Notes: generated by a model not told the origin, from the sequence alone. A stretch of DNA of 64,000 bases from a marine gamma proteobacterium HTCC2148 (GCA_000156295.1 DS999223.1:447447-511446), one strand, 5' to 3'. Counted from the stretch's first letter, positions 32,426 to 42,816 are shown. A program made the numbers and translations.

Positions 32426-34936
32426 ATGAACGCTAAAGTTTTTTTCCGAACGGGACTGTTCCTGTTTGCAGTTTTGTTAATCACTACTCTTGTCAACGTC
32501 ACCTTCGACGACACCGACCCTTGTGCTAATCCGAACGCAGACATCACCGCTGCCATTCTTGCCGATGCTGACGGTGACCAGGACGCTCTCGCCAACAGGG
32601 CCATTCTCATGCGTGGCAAGTGCCCGCAAGAAGAGCTTATCGAAGTAGAGGAGGAGGAAGAAGAGGAACAAGTTCAACCACCATCAATGCAGCCGGTAAT
32701 GGCTTCCGCGCAAGTGATAACAGAAGTCACCAAACCACCTGTAACCGTATCTACGAACACGGCAAAAGAGATCATCGACCATCGATGTATTGTCTGTCAC
32801 GGCTGCTATGACGCCCCCTGCCAGCTCAAGCTCGAAGCCCACGCAGGCCTTGCGCGAGGCGCCAGCAAAGACGTCGTTTATGATGGCGGCCGGCTGCGCG
32901 CGGGCAACCTCACCCGCTTATTCGATGATGCACTCAGCGAGCAACGCTGGCGTGACAAGGGTTTCTATTCGGTACTGGATAAAGAGCAGCCTGAGCGTGG
33001 TGTGATGTATCAACTACTGCAACTGAAACAGGATCACCCGCTGCCTGCACAAGGTTCTGTTCCCGAAACATTCGACTTCTCTCTTTACCGGGACCAACAA
33101 TGCCCGAAGCAAGAGGAGTTTGATGCCTATGCAAAGAAGAATCCGCTGTGGGGGATGCCCTATGGACTGCCTGGACTCAATAAAGACCAGCACGCCACCC
33201 TCAGTCACTGGTTGAAGCAAGGTGCTCCGCAACCCGATGCTTCAGACTTGTCCAGCAACAGCCAGACACTGCTGCAACGGTGGGAAACACTGCTCAATGG
33301 CAATAGTCTGCGAGAACAATTAGTCGGCCGCTATTTGTACGAACACCTGTTTCTGGCCAGCCTCTACTTCGAACAAGACAACCCACGAAGCTGGTTCCGT
33401 ATCGTTCGCTCGCACACGGGCCCGGGCAAGCCACTAGCCCTGATTGCAACCCGACGACCTTTTGATGACCCGGAGGTGGATAGGGTTTATTACCGCATTC
33501 AGCGCATGCCCGACACTAAACTGGCCAAGACCCATATGCCCTACAGGATGGACCAGCAGAGAATGGACTGGGTACGAGACCTGTTCGTCAAACCAGACTA
33601 TGAGGTCAAGCAGCTGCCGAGCTATGCTCCAGCAGTGGCTTCAAACCCGTTCAAGTCATTTCAGGCACTGCCAGTAGACTCCCGCTACCGTTTCCTGCTG
33701 GAAGAGTCCCGCTTTACCATCATGAACTTTATCAAGGGCCCGGTCTGCCGAGGCCAAATTGCCTTAAACGTGATCGACGATCACTTTTGGGTCATGTTCG
33801 CCAACCCCAATCATCAGGATGTCGATCTCGATGCCCAGTTCCTGGCGCAGGAAACCGATAACTTGCGTCTGCCAACACCCGCCACTGGGACCATTATGGA
33901 TATCGTACGCTGGCGCAGTTATGCCAGATCCAATGCGCGATACCAGCAAGCACGATCCAAACTCATTGGCGAACTACTCGCTGAGGGTCAGAGCCTGACG
34001 CTTGATTCTCTTTGGGACGGTGACGGTAACAACCGCAATGCGTCCCTGACAATTTTCAGACACTTCGATACGGCTTCCGTTGTCACGGGAATGGTGGGCA
34101 ATGTTCCAAAGACCGCCTGGGTAATCGACTATCCTCTGCTGGAGAGAATTCACTACCTGTTGGTTGCAGGTTTTGATGTTTATGGCGCAGCCGCTCACCA
34201 GCTTGAGTCGCGTCTTTACATGGACTTTCTGCGCATGGAGGGAGAATTTAACTTCCTGATGTTTATGCCTGAACAACAGCGCATGGAAATCCACGACCAT
34301 TGGTACCGGGATGCACGCAAAGGCTACAGAACTAATTTTATTAAGCTCAATACAATGGCGGCGGAAACAACAGACATCAATTATTCGACGGACGATCCCA
34401 AGTCAGAATTACTCGAAAAAATGCGTCAGCGTATCTATGGAGCGACCGCTGACCGCTTCGACTACCACCGCGGAGCTGCCTCCCCAAGCGTTGTAGCAGC
34501 TCTGGAATCTCTTGAGAACAGTATCGGCAGACATAACGGACTGCTGCCTAATGTCAGCTTCATCAACGTAATCGGCGATTCCAGCGATGAGTTTTACACC
34601 GTATTGCGCAACACTGCACATTTGAACATTGCCGGACCTTTTCAGGAAGAAAAACGGCGCGCGCCCGACGAGGATAACCTGACCATCGTCAGAGGCTTTA
34701 TCGGCGCCTATCCGAATTACTTCTTTCAAGTAAACGAAGGTGATATCGCCCGCTTCGCCGCGGACATAGAGGCAATGAAAGGCGCAGAAGATTACCTCAG
34801 GCTAAGCGAGCGTTATGGCGTGCGCCGCAATGCGCCGTGGTTCTGGCGAATTGCAGACAAAGTGCACGCTCGATCACAATGGTTAACGCCTATCGAGTAC
34901 GGTATTTTTGATCTTAGTCGTTATCAGGCTTATTGA
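32426..34936 (+). CDS. cti: Fatty acid cis/trans isomerase (periplasmic, heme-containing)
   Basis: 836 residues. A hydrophobic N-terminal segment (GLFLFAVLLITTLVNVTF) exports or anchors it. A Glu-rich run (residues 73-81) and Pro-rich linker form an N-terminal extension not expected in the Pseudomonas enzyme. The c-type heme motif CIVCH lies at 121-125 within RCIVCHGCYDAPCQLK, the hallmark of Cti. The long catalytic region continues with VYYRIQRMPDTK, SRFTIMNFIKGPVCRGQIA and VAGFDVYGAAAHQLESRLYM. Cti converts cis to trans unsaturated fatty acids in membrane phospholipids under solvent or heat stress. It ends exactly where the convergent sohB gene ends, with no base between stops. Maturation requires cytochrome c assembly genes, not present here. 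Confidence 0.95.
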   Translation: MNAKVFFRTGLFLFAVLLITTLVNVTFDDTDPCANPNADITAAILADADGDQDALANRAILMRGKCPQEELIEVEEEEEEEQVQPPSMQPVMASAQVITEVTKPPVTVSTNTAKEIIDHRCIVCHGCYDAPCQLKLEAHAGLARGASKDVVYDGGRLRAGNLTRLFDDALSEQRWRDKGFYSVLDKEQPERGVMYQLLQLKQDHPLPAQGSVPETFDFSLYRDQQCPKQEEFDAYAKKNPLWGMPYGLPGLNKDQHATLSHWLKQGAPQPDASDLSSNSQTLLQRWETLLNGNSLREQLVGRYLYEHLFLASLYFEQDNPRSWFRIVRSHTGPGKPLALIATRRPFDDPEVDRVYYRIQRMPDTKLAKTHMPYRMDQQRMDWVRDLFVKPDYEVKQLPSYAPAVASNPFKSFQALPVDSRYRFLLEESRFTIMNFIKGPVCRGQIALNVIDDHFWVMFANPNHQDVDLDAQFLAQETDNLRLPTPATGTIMDIVRWRSYARSNARYQQARSKLIGELLAEGQSLTLDSLWDGDGNNRNASLTIFRHFDTASVVTGMVGNVPKTAWVIDYPLLERIHYLLVAGFDVYGAAAHQLESRLYMDFLRMEGEFNFLMFMPEQQRMEIHDHWYRDARKGYRTNFIKLNTMAAETTDINYSTDDPKSELLEKMRQRIYGATADRFDYHRGAASPSVVAALESLENSIGRHNGLLPNVSFINVIGDSSDEFYTVLRNTAHLNIAGPFQEEKRRAPDEDNLTIVRGFIGAYPNYFFQVNEGDIARFAADIEAMKGAEDYLRLSERYGVRRNAPWFWRIADKVHARSQWLTPIEYGIFDLSRYQAY

Positions 34937-35995
34937 CTAAAGCGGCGGGCGCCCCTGCCCCCGCTGCCAAATCTTCAAAAATGCGCTCTCCAGGGCCCCC
35001 TCTGCGGCCAGGCCCATTTTTTCCTGCCAGTTTTTCTTCAGCACGAAGCGCACGTCAAAAACATCCCACTCTTTAAGGTGCTCCTGAACAACGGCGTCTG
35101 AGGTCTTCAATTCATCAACCAGACCCTCAGCGACCGCCTGCTTGCCATACCAGACTTCCCCTGTCGCCACTTTGGCAATATCAAGCTGCGGCCTGTTAGT
35201 GCTCACAAAGTCCTTGAACAGCTCATGCGTTTTTTCCAATTCCTCAGAGAACTTTTCTCTACCCTTGTCTGTGTTCTCACCGAACATGGTTACCGTGCGC
35301 TTGTACTCACCGGCGGTGAACAACTCAAAATCGATATCGTTCTTCTTCAGCAAACGATGAAAGTTCGGCAGCTGAGCAAGCACACCGATAGACCCTATGA
35401 CGGCAAAAGGCGCCGCCACGATACGATCTGCAACACACGCCATCATATAACCGCCACTGGCCGCTACTTTGTCTACCGCAATGGTCAGTGGCACGCCCGC
35501 ATCACGAACACGCTGCAACTGACTAGCGGCCAGCCCGTAGCTATGAACCATCCCTCCCGGACTTTCAACTTTTACCAGCACCTCGTCGCCATCCTCTACC
35601 TGATTGAGAACCGCCGTTATTTCCTCACGCAGATTATCAGCCGCACTGGCTTTGATATCGCCCTCAAACCCCAGGACATAGAGTCGCTTGCGTTGCTCAG
35701 GTGCTTCATCCTGATGCTTACGGGCTTTTTTAGCGGCCTTTGCGTCTTTCTTCGCCTGTTTCTTTCGGGCCTTGCGCTCCAATTTCTGTATTTCGGGATC
35801 TGCTACAACATGCTGGAGCTGCTCATTGAGCTGATCGTATTTTTCATTGAGGTCACGAATTTCAATGTGCCCCTCATGCTGCTCAGCCTTGTTGCGCTGT
35901 CCCACCGAAACCAGCCCTGCGACCAGGATAAGAATAGCCCCCACCAAGGTGACGGCCTGGGCGAGAAACAATCCGTATTCGTATAAAAATTCCAA
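34937..35995 (-). CDS. sohB: SohB, inner-membrane signal-peptide-peptidase-like protease
   Basis: 352 residues. An N-terminal transmembrane helix (AQAVTLVGAILILVAGLVSV) is followed by a coiled, Lys-rich linker (KARKKQAKKDAKAAKKA) and the S49 protease domain: VKVESPGGMVHSYG, KVAASGGYMMACVADRIVAA with the nucleophile Ser near residue 180, and GEYKRTVTMFGENTD with the general-base Lys near 232. This Ser/Lys pair and the length fit SohB rather than the longer SppA. The active site would face the periplasm. Followed 14 bases upstream in the transcript by nudC, so possibly nudC-sohB are co-transcribed. Confidence 0.95.
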   Translation of the reverse strand: MEFLYEYGLFLAQAVTLVGAILILVAGLVSVGQRNKAEQHEGHIEIRDLNEKYDQLNEQLQHVVADPEIQKLERKARKKQAKKDAKAAKKARKHQDEAPEQRKRLYVLGFEGDIKASAADNLREEITAVLNQVEDGDEVLVKVESPGGMVHSYGLAASQLQRVRDAGVPLTIAVDKVAASGGYMMACVADRIVAAPFAVIGSIGVLAQLPNFHRLLKKNDIDFELFTAGEYKRTVTMFGENTDKGREKFSEELEKTHELFKDFVSTNRPQLDIAKVATGEVWYGKQAVAEGLVDELKTSDAVVQEHLKEWDVFDVRFVLKKNWQEKMGLAAEGALESAFLKIWQRGQGRPPL

Positions 35996-36009
35996 GTGCT
36001 ACTCCGGGT

Positions 36010-36822
36010 TCAGGATAAAGAATCAATGTGTTGTTTGATCAGCTGACCTGCCACCGAGCTTGGAGGCGGTATCATTGGCAAATCGGATGGGTGAAACCAT
36101 TGGGCATCAGCAATTTCAGTGGGTTCGCAGACGATATCACCGCCTTCGTAGTCGGCAAAAAAGCCCAGCATTAGCTGATTGGGAAAAGGCCAGGACTGGG
36201 ATTGAACGTATCGGAGATTACCCACTGTCACGCCAACCTCTTCGTGAACTTCACGAACCAGTGTTTCCTCCGGCGTCTCCCCCGCCTCTATAAAACCTGC
36301 CAGAGTGCTATACATCGCGCTCGGGTGATTCACATTACGGGCCAGCAACATCTCTTCACCGCGGGTTACCAGCACAATAATGCATGGGTTTATACGCGGG
36401 TAATTGGTGGTGCCGCAGGGAGCGCAGCGCATGGCACGATCCTGCGGATGTAGTTGCATCCTGTCGCCACAGCGTCCACAAAACTGATGGTCCCTTTCCC
36501 AGTCCAGCAGTTGCGCCGCCCTGCCGGCCAGTGAGAACAAGCGCTCGTCTACCCGGCCCAGTATCTGCCACAAGCTGCCCAACTGATATTCCATCGGGTC
36601 AAGATCGTGCTTTTCTTCTATTTCAAGCGCAAAGCAGGGCTGTTCCTGCCAGTAACCCATAAAGTGACGCTTGCGTTCGACCCATCCATCGCGCTGAACA
36701 ATGTCTTCGTCCAGCAGGCACATTTGGGGGGAGCGCATATAGCTCACTAATTTGCCGCCCTGGAATACAACATAGACTGCCGGGGAAGCATTAGTAGGAA
36801 CTCTGTGATCGGGTCTGAACAT
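36010..36822 (-). CDS. nudC: NudC, NAD-capped RNA hydrolase / NADH pyrophosphatase
   Basis: 270 residues. N-terminal domain, then a four-Cys zinc ribbon (HQFCGRCGDRMQ and MRCAPCGTTNYPRINP), then the Nudix box (GFIEAGETPEETLVREVHEE) with its metal-binding Glu residues, and the NudC-specific SQSWPFPNQLMLGF just downstream, where most members read SQPWPFP. It hydrolyses NADH and removes NAD caps from RNA 5' ends. It is divergent from nhaB with 158 bases between starts and followed by sohB after 14 bases. Full length for the family. Confidence 0.95.
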   Translation of the reverse strand: MFRPDHRVPTNASPAVYVVFQGGKLVSYMRSPQMCLLDEDIVQRDGWVERKRHFMGYWQEQPCFALEIEEKHDLDPMEYQLGSLWQILGRVDERLFSLAGRAAQLLDWERDHQFCGRCGDRMQLHPQDRAMRCAPCGTTNYPRINPCIIVLVTRGEEMLLARNVNHPSAMYSTLAGFIEAGETPEETLVREVHEEVGVTVGNLRYVQSQSWPFPNQLMLGFFADYEGGDIVCEPTEIADAQWFHPSDLPMIPPPSSVAGQLIKQHIDSLS

Positions 36823-36980
36823 GGCATTTCGAGGCTTGAAAACGACCGGCTATAGTATGCGCCGCGCGGCATCAACTCAAGTGCGGCATCCGCTTAATAA
36901 AATGCTGCGAAAGCAAGGAAACTGCTCACAAATTGTCGTAGAATGCTTTTTTATTTTATCTGGCCGACCTTCCTGACATC

Positions 36981-38486
36981 ATGAGCGACTCTACCGTAAA
37001 AGCCTTTTGGCAAAACTTCCTGGGTTCGTCCCCCGTCTGGTACAAGCAAACGATCATTGTGTTCCTGCTAGTGAACCCAATCTTGCTAATGCTTGCAGGC
37101 CCCTTCATTACGGGTTGGGCGTTAATAGGAGAGTTTATTTTCACCCTGGCTCTCGCCCTGCGCTGCTATCCATTGCAACCCGGCGGTCTGCTCGCCATAC
37201 AGGCAGTGTTACTGGGAATGACATCCCCGGAGATGGTGTTTAAGGAAACCCTCGCGAATTTTGAGGTTATTTTGCTGCTGATGTTCATGGTTGCCGGCAT
37301 TTATTTCATGAAAGAGATGCTGCTATATGTCTTCACCAAAATACTGTTAAAGGTGAAGTCCAAGGTTTTACTGTCTCTGCTGTTTTCCCTGGTCGCAGCC
37401 GTACTATCTGCTTTTTTAGACGCTTTAACGGTCACTGCAGTCCTAATCAGCGTTGGCGTTGGTTTCTACTCGGTTTATCACAAAGTGGCATCAGGCAAGG
37501 GCTTGGGTCATGCGGATCATGATCCGTCCCAGGATGATGCAGTGCAGGAGCACAATCGCGAGGACCTGGAAAACTTCCGTGCATTTCTGCGCAGTCTGCT
37601 AATGCATGGTGCGGTTGGAACCGCTCTGGGCGGCGTTTGCACTCTGGTCGGCGAGCCTCAAAACCTGCTAATTGCCACGGTCGCTGACTGGGACTTCATT
37701 ACCTTTGTAACTGTAATGGCGCCAGTTACGATGCCGGTACTGGTATGTGGCCTCATCACCTGCGTGTTGCTGGAGGTGTCCGGTAAATTCGGTTACGGCG
37801 CCAAGTTGCCGTCTCGAGTTCGTGAAGTACTTGAAGAATTTGAAGAAAAAGAGGCCTCTCAGCGCAACTCGCGCACTAACGCGCGACTGGCTGTGCAGGC
37901 CGCTGTTGCTGGCATCCTGGTATTAGCACTGGCTATGCACTGGGCCGCGGTGGGCCTGATAGGCTTGATGGTCATTGTGTTGCTGACCGCTTTCAATGGC
38001 GTCGTGGAGGAACACCAAATTGGCCACGCCTTTGAGGAGGCCCTGCCTTTCACCGCACTGCTGGTCGTGTTTTTCGCCATCGTTGCTGTTATTCATGACC
38101 AGCACCTCTTTACGCCGGTCATTGACAGGGTACTGGCTATGGAAGCCGATGTTCGCCCCGCTATGTTCTTCCTGGCCAATGGCGTATTGTCGATGATTAG
38201 CGACAACGTGTTTGTCGCCACCGTCTATATCTCTGAAGTAAAAGCTGCCCTCGATGCAGGGGATATCACACGCGCCGAATTTAATCAGTTGGCAATCGCC
38301 ATTAACACGGGCACCAACCTGCCTAGCGTAGCCACTCCCAATGGACAGGCCGCATTTTTGTTCCTGCTCACTTCTGCCCTTGCTCCACTTATCAGGCTGT
38401 CCTACGGACGCATGGTAATTATGGCGTTCCCCTACACGCTGGTACTGGGTTCCGTCGGGTTGCTCTGCGTGAGCTTGTTTATCTAA
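36981..38486 (+). CDS. nhaB: NhaB Na+/H+ antiporter
   Basis: 501 residues of polytopic inner-membrane protein, matching the usual length. Diagnostic parts: [20 protein letters not shown] at the N-terminus, [20 protein letters not shown], the [19 protein letters not shown] helix with conserved Asp, [19 protein letters not shown], and near the C-terminus [20 protein letters not shown] and [20 protein letters not shown]. It exports Na+ in exchange for protons, which suits a marine cell. Monocistronic, divergent from nudC. Confidence 0.96.
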   Translation: MSDSTVKAFWQNFLGSSPVWYKQTIIVFLLVNPILLMLAGPFITGWALIGEFIFTLALALRCYPLQPGGLLAIQAVLLGMTSPEMVFKETLANFEVILLLMFMVAGIYFMKEMLLYVFTKILLKVKSKVLLSLLFSLVAAVLSAFLDALTVTAVLISVGVGFYSVYHKVASGKGLGHADHDPSQDDAVQEHNREDLENFRAFLRSLLMHGAVGTALGGVCTLVGEPQNLLIATVADWDFITFVTVMAPVTMPVLVCGLITCVLLEVSGKFGYGAKLPSRVREVLEEFEEKEASQRNSRTNARLAVQAAVAGILVLALAMHWAAVGLIGLMVIVLLTAFNGVVEEHQIGHAFEEALPFTALLVVFFAIVAVIHDQHLFTPVIDRVLAMEADVRPAMFFLANGVLSMISDNVFVATVYISEVKAALDAGDITRAEFNQLAIAINTGTNLPSVATPNGQAAFLFLLTSALAPLIRLSYGRMVIMAFPYTLVLGSVGLLCVSLFI

Positions 38487-38511
38487 GCATTGAAGCGACG
38501 ACCAGAGCCCC

Positions 38512-39246
38512 TTACAGGGGCTCTTGGCCTGGTATTTCTTTCCACAGCACCTTTCCGCCACTCGCGCTGCTGATTGCCTCCAGCTGGGCCTCATGTGCCG
38601 CCAGTTCCTCGGTTGACGCAGCAATGACCGGGAGTGCCTGCCTGCCTGCATCAAGGCGAATAATGCGCTCGCTTCGAGATGCCCCACTTTCTGCACCGGA
38701 GTCGTTGTCTGAGAGCTGCAGGGCGGTCTGCCCACCCGTCATCAACAGGTAAACATCTGCCAGGATTTCGGAATCCAGCAAAGCTCCGTGCAAATCTCGC
38801 TGCGAGTTATCAACACCGTAACGCTGGCAGAGCGCATCAAGACTGTTGCGTTGCCCTGGGTGCTTGCCCCGGGCCATGACCAGGGTATCTACAATTTTGC
38901 AGCGGTCTTCGAGGCGCGGCGCATCGGGCTCTAGTCTCTGGATCTCACTATTGAGAAACCCGAGGTCAAAGGGGGCGTTATGAATAACGAGCTCCGAACC
39001 TTCTACGAATTCGAGAAACTCCCTAAAAACACGTTCAAAAGACGGCTTATCCTTGAGGAACTCATTCGTAATGCCGTGAACCTCAATCGCCCCCTGATCA
39101 ATTTCGCGATTGGGATTAATATACTGATGATAATGATTGCCAGTGAGCCGACGAGTGTCTAACTCAACACAACCAATCTCAATGATCCGGTGTCCCTGGG
39201 AAACTTCAAGGCCAGTAGTCTCGGTGTCGAGTACAATTTGTCTCAC
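38512..39246 (-). CDS. dnaQ: DNA polymerase III epsilon subunit (3'-5' proofreading exonuclease)
   Basis: 244 residues with the DEDDh exonuclease motifs: VLDTETTGLEV (Exo I) at the N-terminus, VIHNAPFDLGFLN (Exo II), and HGALLDSEILADVYLLM (Exo III with the His). A C-terminal stretch after about residue 180 links to the polymerase alpha subunit. It follows rnhA by 22 bases and is the third gene of the methyltransferase-rnhA-dnaQ operon. Converges on nhaB. Confidence 0.96.
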   Translation of the reverse strand: MRQIVLDTETTGLEVSQGHRIIEIGCVELDTRRLTGNHYHQYINPNREIDQGAIEVHGITNEFLKDKPSFERVFREFLEFVEGSELVIHNAPFDLGFLNSEIQRLEPDAPRLEDRCKIVDTLVMARGKHPGQRNSLDALCQRYGVDNSQRDLHGALLDSEILADVYLLMTGGQTALQLSDNDSGAESGASRSERIIRLDAGRQALPVIAASTEELAAHEAQLEAISSASGGKVLWKEIPGQEPL

Positions 39247-39268
39247 GATCTGGGTTTCCTTGTGCGCA

Positions 39269-39703
39269 TTAGGTTAGCTCGTCAATACCACGATTAGCCA
39301 GTTGATCAGCAATTTCATTCTCACGGTGGCCGCTGTGGCCTTTTACCCAATGCCAATCGACTTGATGACGCTGATTCTGTTCATCAAGCGATTGCCACAG
39401 ATCAACGTTTTTAACAGGCTTTTTATTTGACGTTTTCCAGCCTTTCTTTTTCCAGCCCGGCAGCCAGCTGGTAATCCCGTTTTTTACATAGATCGAGTCT
39501 GTAGTCAGTGCGACCACGCAGGGCTCTTTTAGAGCCTTTAAGCCTTCTATTGCGGCCTGCAACTCCATTCTATTATTGGTTGTCTGGGCTTCTCCACCGT
39601 AGAGTGATTTTTCTTTACCCTGAAAACGCAGCAACGCGCCCCAACCGCCTGGACCCGGGTTACCGCGACATGCGCCATCAGTAAATATCTCAATATTTTT
39701 CAA
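39269..39703 (-). CDS. rnhA: Ribonuclease HI
   Basis: 144 residues, full length. [19 protein letters not shown] carries the first catalytic Asp, [17 protein letters not shown] the Glu, [11 protein letters not shown] the second Asp, and [18 protein letters not shown] the C-terminal His/Asp, so the DEDD active site is intact. It degrades the RNA strand of RNA:DNA hybrids. Its ATG overlaps the methyltransferase stop by 4 bases. Confidence 0.97.
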   Translation of the reverse strand: MKNIEIFTDGACRGNPGPGGWGALLRFQGKEKSLYGGEAQTTNNRMELQAAIEGLKALKEPCVVALTTDSIYVKNGITSWLPGWKKKGWKTSNKKPVKNVDLWQSLDEQNQRHQVDWHWVKGHSGHRENEIADQLANRGIDELT

Positions 39704-40515
39704 TGCAGGACTTCCCCAGTGGAGTTGCGACTGATGGCACCGGGGGAACGAGTTGGTGAGTTGGGTGCGGGACTGGGGGCAACCACAGGTTTGGGTACCG
39801 CCAGATCTATCAACTTCTCACCGTGGCGACGCAACATTGAAAGCGGTCTGTTCTGTGCGGCCACCTGTTTGATCGCAGCCTGCATATAAAGCCCGCCCAG
39901 CGGCAGCTTATGGTCTACGCACCATTTGTCTAATGATGCGGTCGCTGCCCTGAACCTGGCCTGCCCCGTTGGCGGAACGACATACAGGTGATTGCCTTCT
40001 CGCAGTTCAAAGCCCAGCAGGTGCAGCCAATCGCTCAACCGACTGATGCTGACGGGTCTGTGGGCCTGCCAGAACGACCGCTTTGACAGCCCCTTGATCC
40101 GGGTAACAAGGCCGCGCAGGCTATGAGGGTTGAAGCCCAATATCAACAGCTGGCCCTGGGGCGTCAGGATACGATGCAGTTCGCGCAACACTTGGTGCGG
40201 GTTATCGACAAATTCCAAAGTGTGATGAGCAATTACAACGTCTACGCTATCGCTCTCCAACGGTATTTCACCGGCTTGGCAAATCAGGTTTGTGCCCTCC
40301 CCGCCCGAATCGCAAGCCATGATACGGTGGTTAATTCGACAGGCGCCAAATAGGGGATCCCCCGATAAAGGGCCTATTTGCAGGATATGGTAGCCAAAAG
40401 CGTTGTCGAGCTGGGGCTGCAGGGCCTGCTTTATTTGCTGCAGCAGGTATTGACCTCGGTCGCTGTCATACCAGGTTTCCAGTTCTGCCAAAATATCGTT
40501 AAACTGCGCACTCAT
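39700..40515 (-). CDS. Class I SAM-dependent methyltransferase (YafS-like)
   Basis: 271 residues. The Rossmann-type core is degenerate at motif I ([13 protein letters not shown]) but has [22 protein letters not shown] and [21 protein letters not shown], typical of the methyltransferase encoded beside rnhA/gloB in gammaproteobacteria. The C-terminus is Pro/Ser-rich and basic. Substrate unknown. It begins the operon with rnhA and dnaQ and is divergent from gloB, sharing a 72-base promoter region. Confidence 0.9.
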   Translation of the reverse strand: MSAQFNDILAELETWYDSDRGQYLLQQIKQALQPQLDNAFGYHILQIGPLSGDPLFGACRINHRIMACDSGGEGTNLICQAGEIPLESDSVDVVIAHHTLEFVDNPHQVLRELHRILTPQGQLLILGFNPHSLRGLVTRIKGLSKRSFWQAHRPVSISRLSDWLHLLGFELREGNHLYVVPPTGQARFRAATASLDKWCVDHKLPLGGLYMQAAIKQVAAQNRPLSMLRRHGEKLIDLAVPKPVVAPSPAPNSPTRSPGAISRNSTGEVLH

Positions 40516-40587
40516 GGTGCAGGCCCCATCTCATCTGTTGCCGAGTTACCATGTTACTGTATTTCCCGCCATTTGAAACGGTATCCC

Positions 40588-41361
40588 ATGCTCTGTATTC
40601 ACCCTATTCCCGCCTTTAACGATAACTACATCTGGTTAATTTGTATCGATGGAACTGATCAGGCCTATGTCGTGGACCCCGGCGATGCCGAGGTTGTCGA
40701 GCAAGCACTGGAAGAGCGGCAGCTGCAGCTTACCGGGGTTCTTATCACCCATCATCACTTTGATCACGTTGGTGGTCTGGCTGACCTGAAAGCAAAATAC
40801 AATCCCGTCGTCTATGGACCGGATAACCCCAGCATTGACGGATTGGACCATATTGTCAGGGCCGGTGACGTGATCGACGTCTTGGGAGCGAGCCTTGAGG
40901 TATTGGAAGTACCCGGCCATACCCTGGATCACATTGCTTACTTTTTAGCTGGTGATGCGCCCTTGGTATTTTGCGGCGACACGCTGTTCGCCGGCGGCTG
41001 CGGCAGGGTTTTTGAGGGGACTCCGGATATGATGCATGCCTCCCTGTGCGCGCTGGCAGAGCTTCCCGCCGAAACACGCATTTATTGTGCCCATGAATAC
41101 ACCCTCGCCAACCTTGCATTCGCCCAGGCAGTGGAACCGAATAATCCCGCTCTGGCCCAACGTGTTGTCGCGGACCAGGCCAGTCGAGCAGCCGGTGAAC
41201 CCACTGTACCGTCAACGCTCGCCCTTGAACTGGCCACTAATCCCTTCGTGCGTTGTGAAACTCACGAGTTACAAAACTCCCTGCGCCAGCAGGATAAGCT
41301 CATCAGCGACCTGCCTGCCTCGGTTTTTGCCACGGTCAGAGGTTGGAAAGACAGTTTCTGA
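40588..41361 (+). CDS. gloB: Hydroxyacylglutathione hydrolase (glyoxalase II)
   Basis: 257 residues from the ATG at 40588, the usual length. IPAFNDNYIWLI at the N-terminus, the metallo-beta-lactamase motif THHHFDHVGG that binds two metals, VPGHTLDHIAYF, FCGDTLFAGGCGRVFEG and YCAHEYTLANLAFA are all present. It hydrolyses S-lactoylglutathione to lactate and glutathione in methylglyoxal detoxification. Divergent from the methyltransferase-rnhA-dnaQ operon and upstream of mltD, an arrangement conserved in gammaproteobacteria. Confidence 0.97.
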   Translation: MLCIHPIPAFNDNYIWLICIDGTDQAYVVDPGDAEVVEQALEERQLQLTGVLITHHHFDHVGGLADLKAKYNPVVYGPDNPSIDGLDHIVRAGDVIDVLGASLEVLEVPGHTLDHIAYFLAGDAPLVFCGDTLFAGGCGRVFEGTPDMMHASLCALAELPAETRIYCAHEYTLANLAFAQAVEPNNPALAQRVVADQASRAAGEPTVPSTLALELATNPFVRCETHELQNSLRQQDKLISDLPASVFATVRGWKDSF

Positions 41362-41472
41362 AAATAATACAGTTTTCTATGGCCAGCCTGCTCGTGCTGA
41401 TTACAATAACTCGCCTAGAATTCACTTTAATTATAAGGGAATAAATCCCACAATAAGTAGTTAATTATCAAT
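41362..41472 (+). other. AT-rich leader between gloB and mltD
   Basis: This 111-base gap is clearly richer in A and T than its surroundings, as is the first part of mltD. It contains a small GGGA-TCCC hairpin and lacks an obvious Shine-Dalgarno site before the mltD ATG. It probably holds the mltD promoter. Confidence 0.4.
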
Positions 41473-42810
41473 ATGTTATATCGATTTATTACAGTATTTT
41501 ATATATCAGTTTTTCTGGCAGCCTGTCAGACAATGTCAGTGCCGGACCGGCCCGTGGCAGAAACTCCGGTTCCAAACCAAAACCAGGAGCAAGAACTTTT
41601 CTCCAAGACAGTTACCTCCTCCACGGAGAGTAAAAAGCCACCCAAAGACCTGTGGGTGCGCATACGCAATCAGCTGACCTGGCAGTCCATACACAATGAA
41701 CAAATTGGGCATGCTCGCGACTCCTACCTGCGCCAACCCAACTATTTGTCGGTGGTTGCTGAACGCGCCGATTTGTACCTCTATTTCATTGTAGAGGAGG
41801 TGGAGCGCCGGGGACTGCCAATAGAAGTGGCGCTTTTGCCATTGGTCGAAAGCACTCTTAACCCTTTTGCTACCTCGTCTGAACGAGCCGCAGGCCTTTG
41901 GCAAATCATGCCCGCTACTGGTAAGTATCTCGGCCTTGAGCAAAATTGGTGGTATGACGGCCGCAGGGATTTAAGGGATTCGACCCGCATCGCGCTCGAT
42001 TACCTGGAAGCCTTGTACGCTGAATTTGATAACGATTGGATGCTCGCTCTGGCCGCATACAACTCTGGCAAAGGCAGGGTTGGACGCGCCCGCAAGGCCA
42101 ACGCCAAGGCGGGATTACCTACGGATTACTGGTCACTGAAACTGCCTCGAGAAACTAGGCATTACGTACCGAGACTCATTGCGCTGAGCCAGATAGTGGC
42201 TTTTCCTGATGCCTTTAACGTTAAGATTCCACCGGTTCCCAACAAACCTGCCTTTATCGTGGCGGCCACAGGGGGCCAAATTGAACTGGCCAGAGCCGCC
42301 TCGTTGGCTGAAATCGAACTGCACTCCTTGAGGGCTTTAAACCCGGGCCAGCTGCGCTGGGCAACGTCACCGGATGTCGCCCAGGAGTTGCTGCTACCAG
42401 TAGGAACAAAAGCACAGTTTCAGCTCGGGGTTGCCAGCCTTACTGAAGCTGATCGAGTGCGCTGGGAGCACTACAAAATCCGCAGCGGAGACAACCTGAT
42501 AAACATCGCTAAAAGATTTGATACCGAGGTTGGCCTGTTGCGCGAAGTGAACAATATACGGGGCAGCATGATCCGTGCTGGCGACACTCTCATGATCCCT
42601 TATGGTAGCGATTGGGCCAGTAGCCTAGCCATGGTTACCAAGCAAGAGCGGCAGCAACAGAGATACCGCGTTCGTCGGGGCGACTCGCTTTACAGAATTG
42701 CCGGGAAGTTTAACGTATCGGTGAACGATATCATTTCATGGAATGCGCTAAACCCCGGCGACTACCTGCAGCCCGGGCAGCGCCTTACGCTTTATGTCAG
42801 CGGAGGCTAA
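41473..42810 (+). CDS. mltD: Membrane-bound lytic murein transglycosylase D (lipoprotein)
   Basis: 445 residues. A short lipoprotein signal (ITVFYISVFLAACQT) ends at a lipobox Cys near residue 18. The SLT domain (about 95-230) includes LLPLVESTLNPFA with the catalytic Glu near 126, GLWQIMPATGKYLGL and ALAAYNSGKGRVGRA. Two LysM repeats follow: YKIRSGDNLINIAKRFD to MIPYG and YRVRRGDSLYRIAGKFN to LTLYV. The enzyme cleaves peptidoglycan glycan strands to 1,6-anhydromuropeptides from the outer membrane side of the periplasm. Next gene rlmG starts 6 bases later. Confidence 0.96.
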   Translation: MLYRFITVFYISVFLAACQTMSVPDRPVAETPVPNQNQEQELFSKTVTSSTESKKPPKDLWVRIRNQLTWQSIHNEQIGHARDSYLRQPNYLSVVAERADLYLYFIVEEVERRGLPIEVALLPLVESTLNPFATSSERAAGLWQIMPATGKYLGLEQNWWYDGRRDLRDSTRIALDYLEALYAEFDNDWMLALAAYNSGKGRVGRARKANAKAGLPTDYWSLKLPRETRHYVPRLIALSQIVAFPDAFNVKIPPVPNKPAFIVAATGGQIELARAASLAEIELHSLRALNPGQLRWATSPDVAQELLLPVGTKAQFQLGVASLTEADRVRWEHYKIRSGDNLINIAKRFDTEVGLLREVNNIRGSMIRAGDTLMIPYGSDWASSLAMVTKQERQQQRYRVRRGDSLYRIAGKFNVSVNDIISWNALNPGDYLQPGQRLTLYVSGG

Positions 42811-42816
42811 GCAGAC

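Noticed and set aside
35225-35986. 253-codon open frame on the plus strand opposite sohB.
   Set aside because: sohB is intact and clearly recognisable over the same span; the antisense frame shows no family features.
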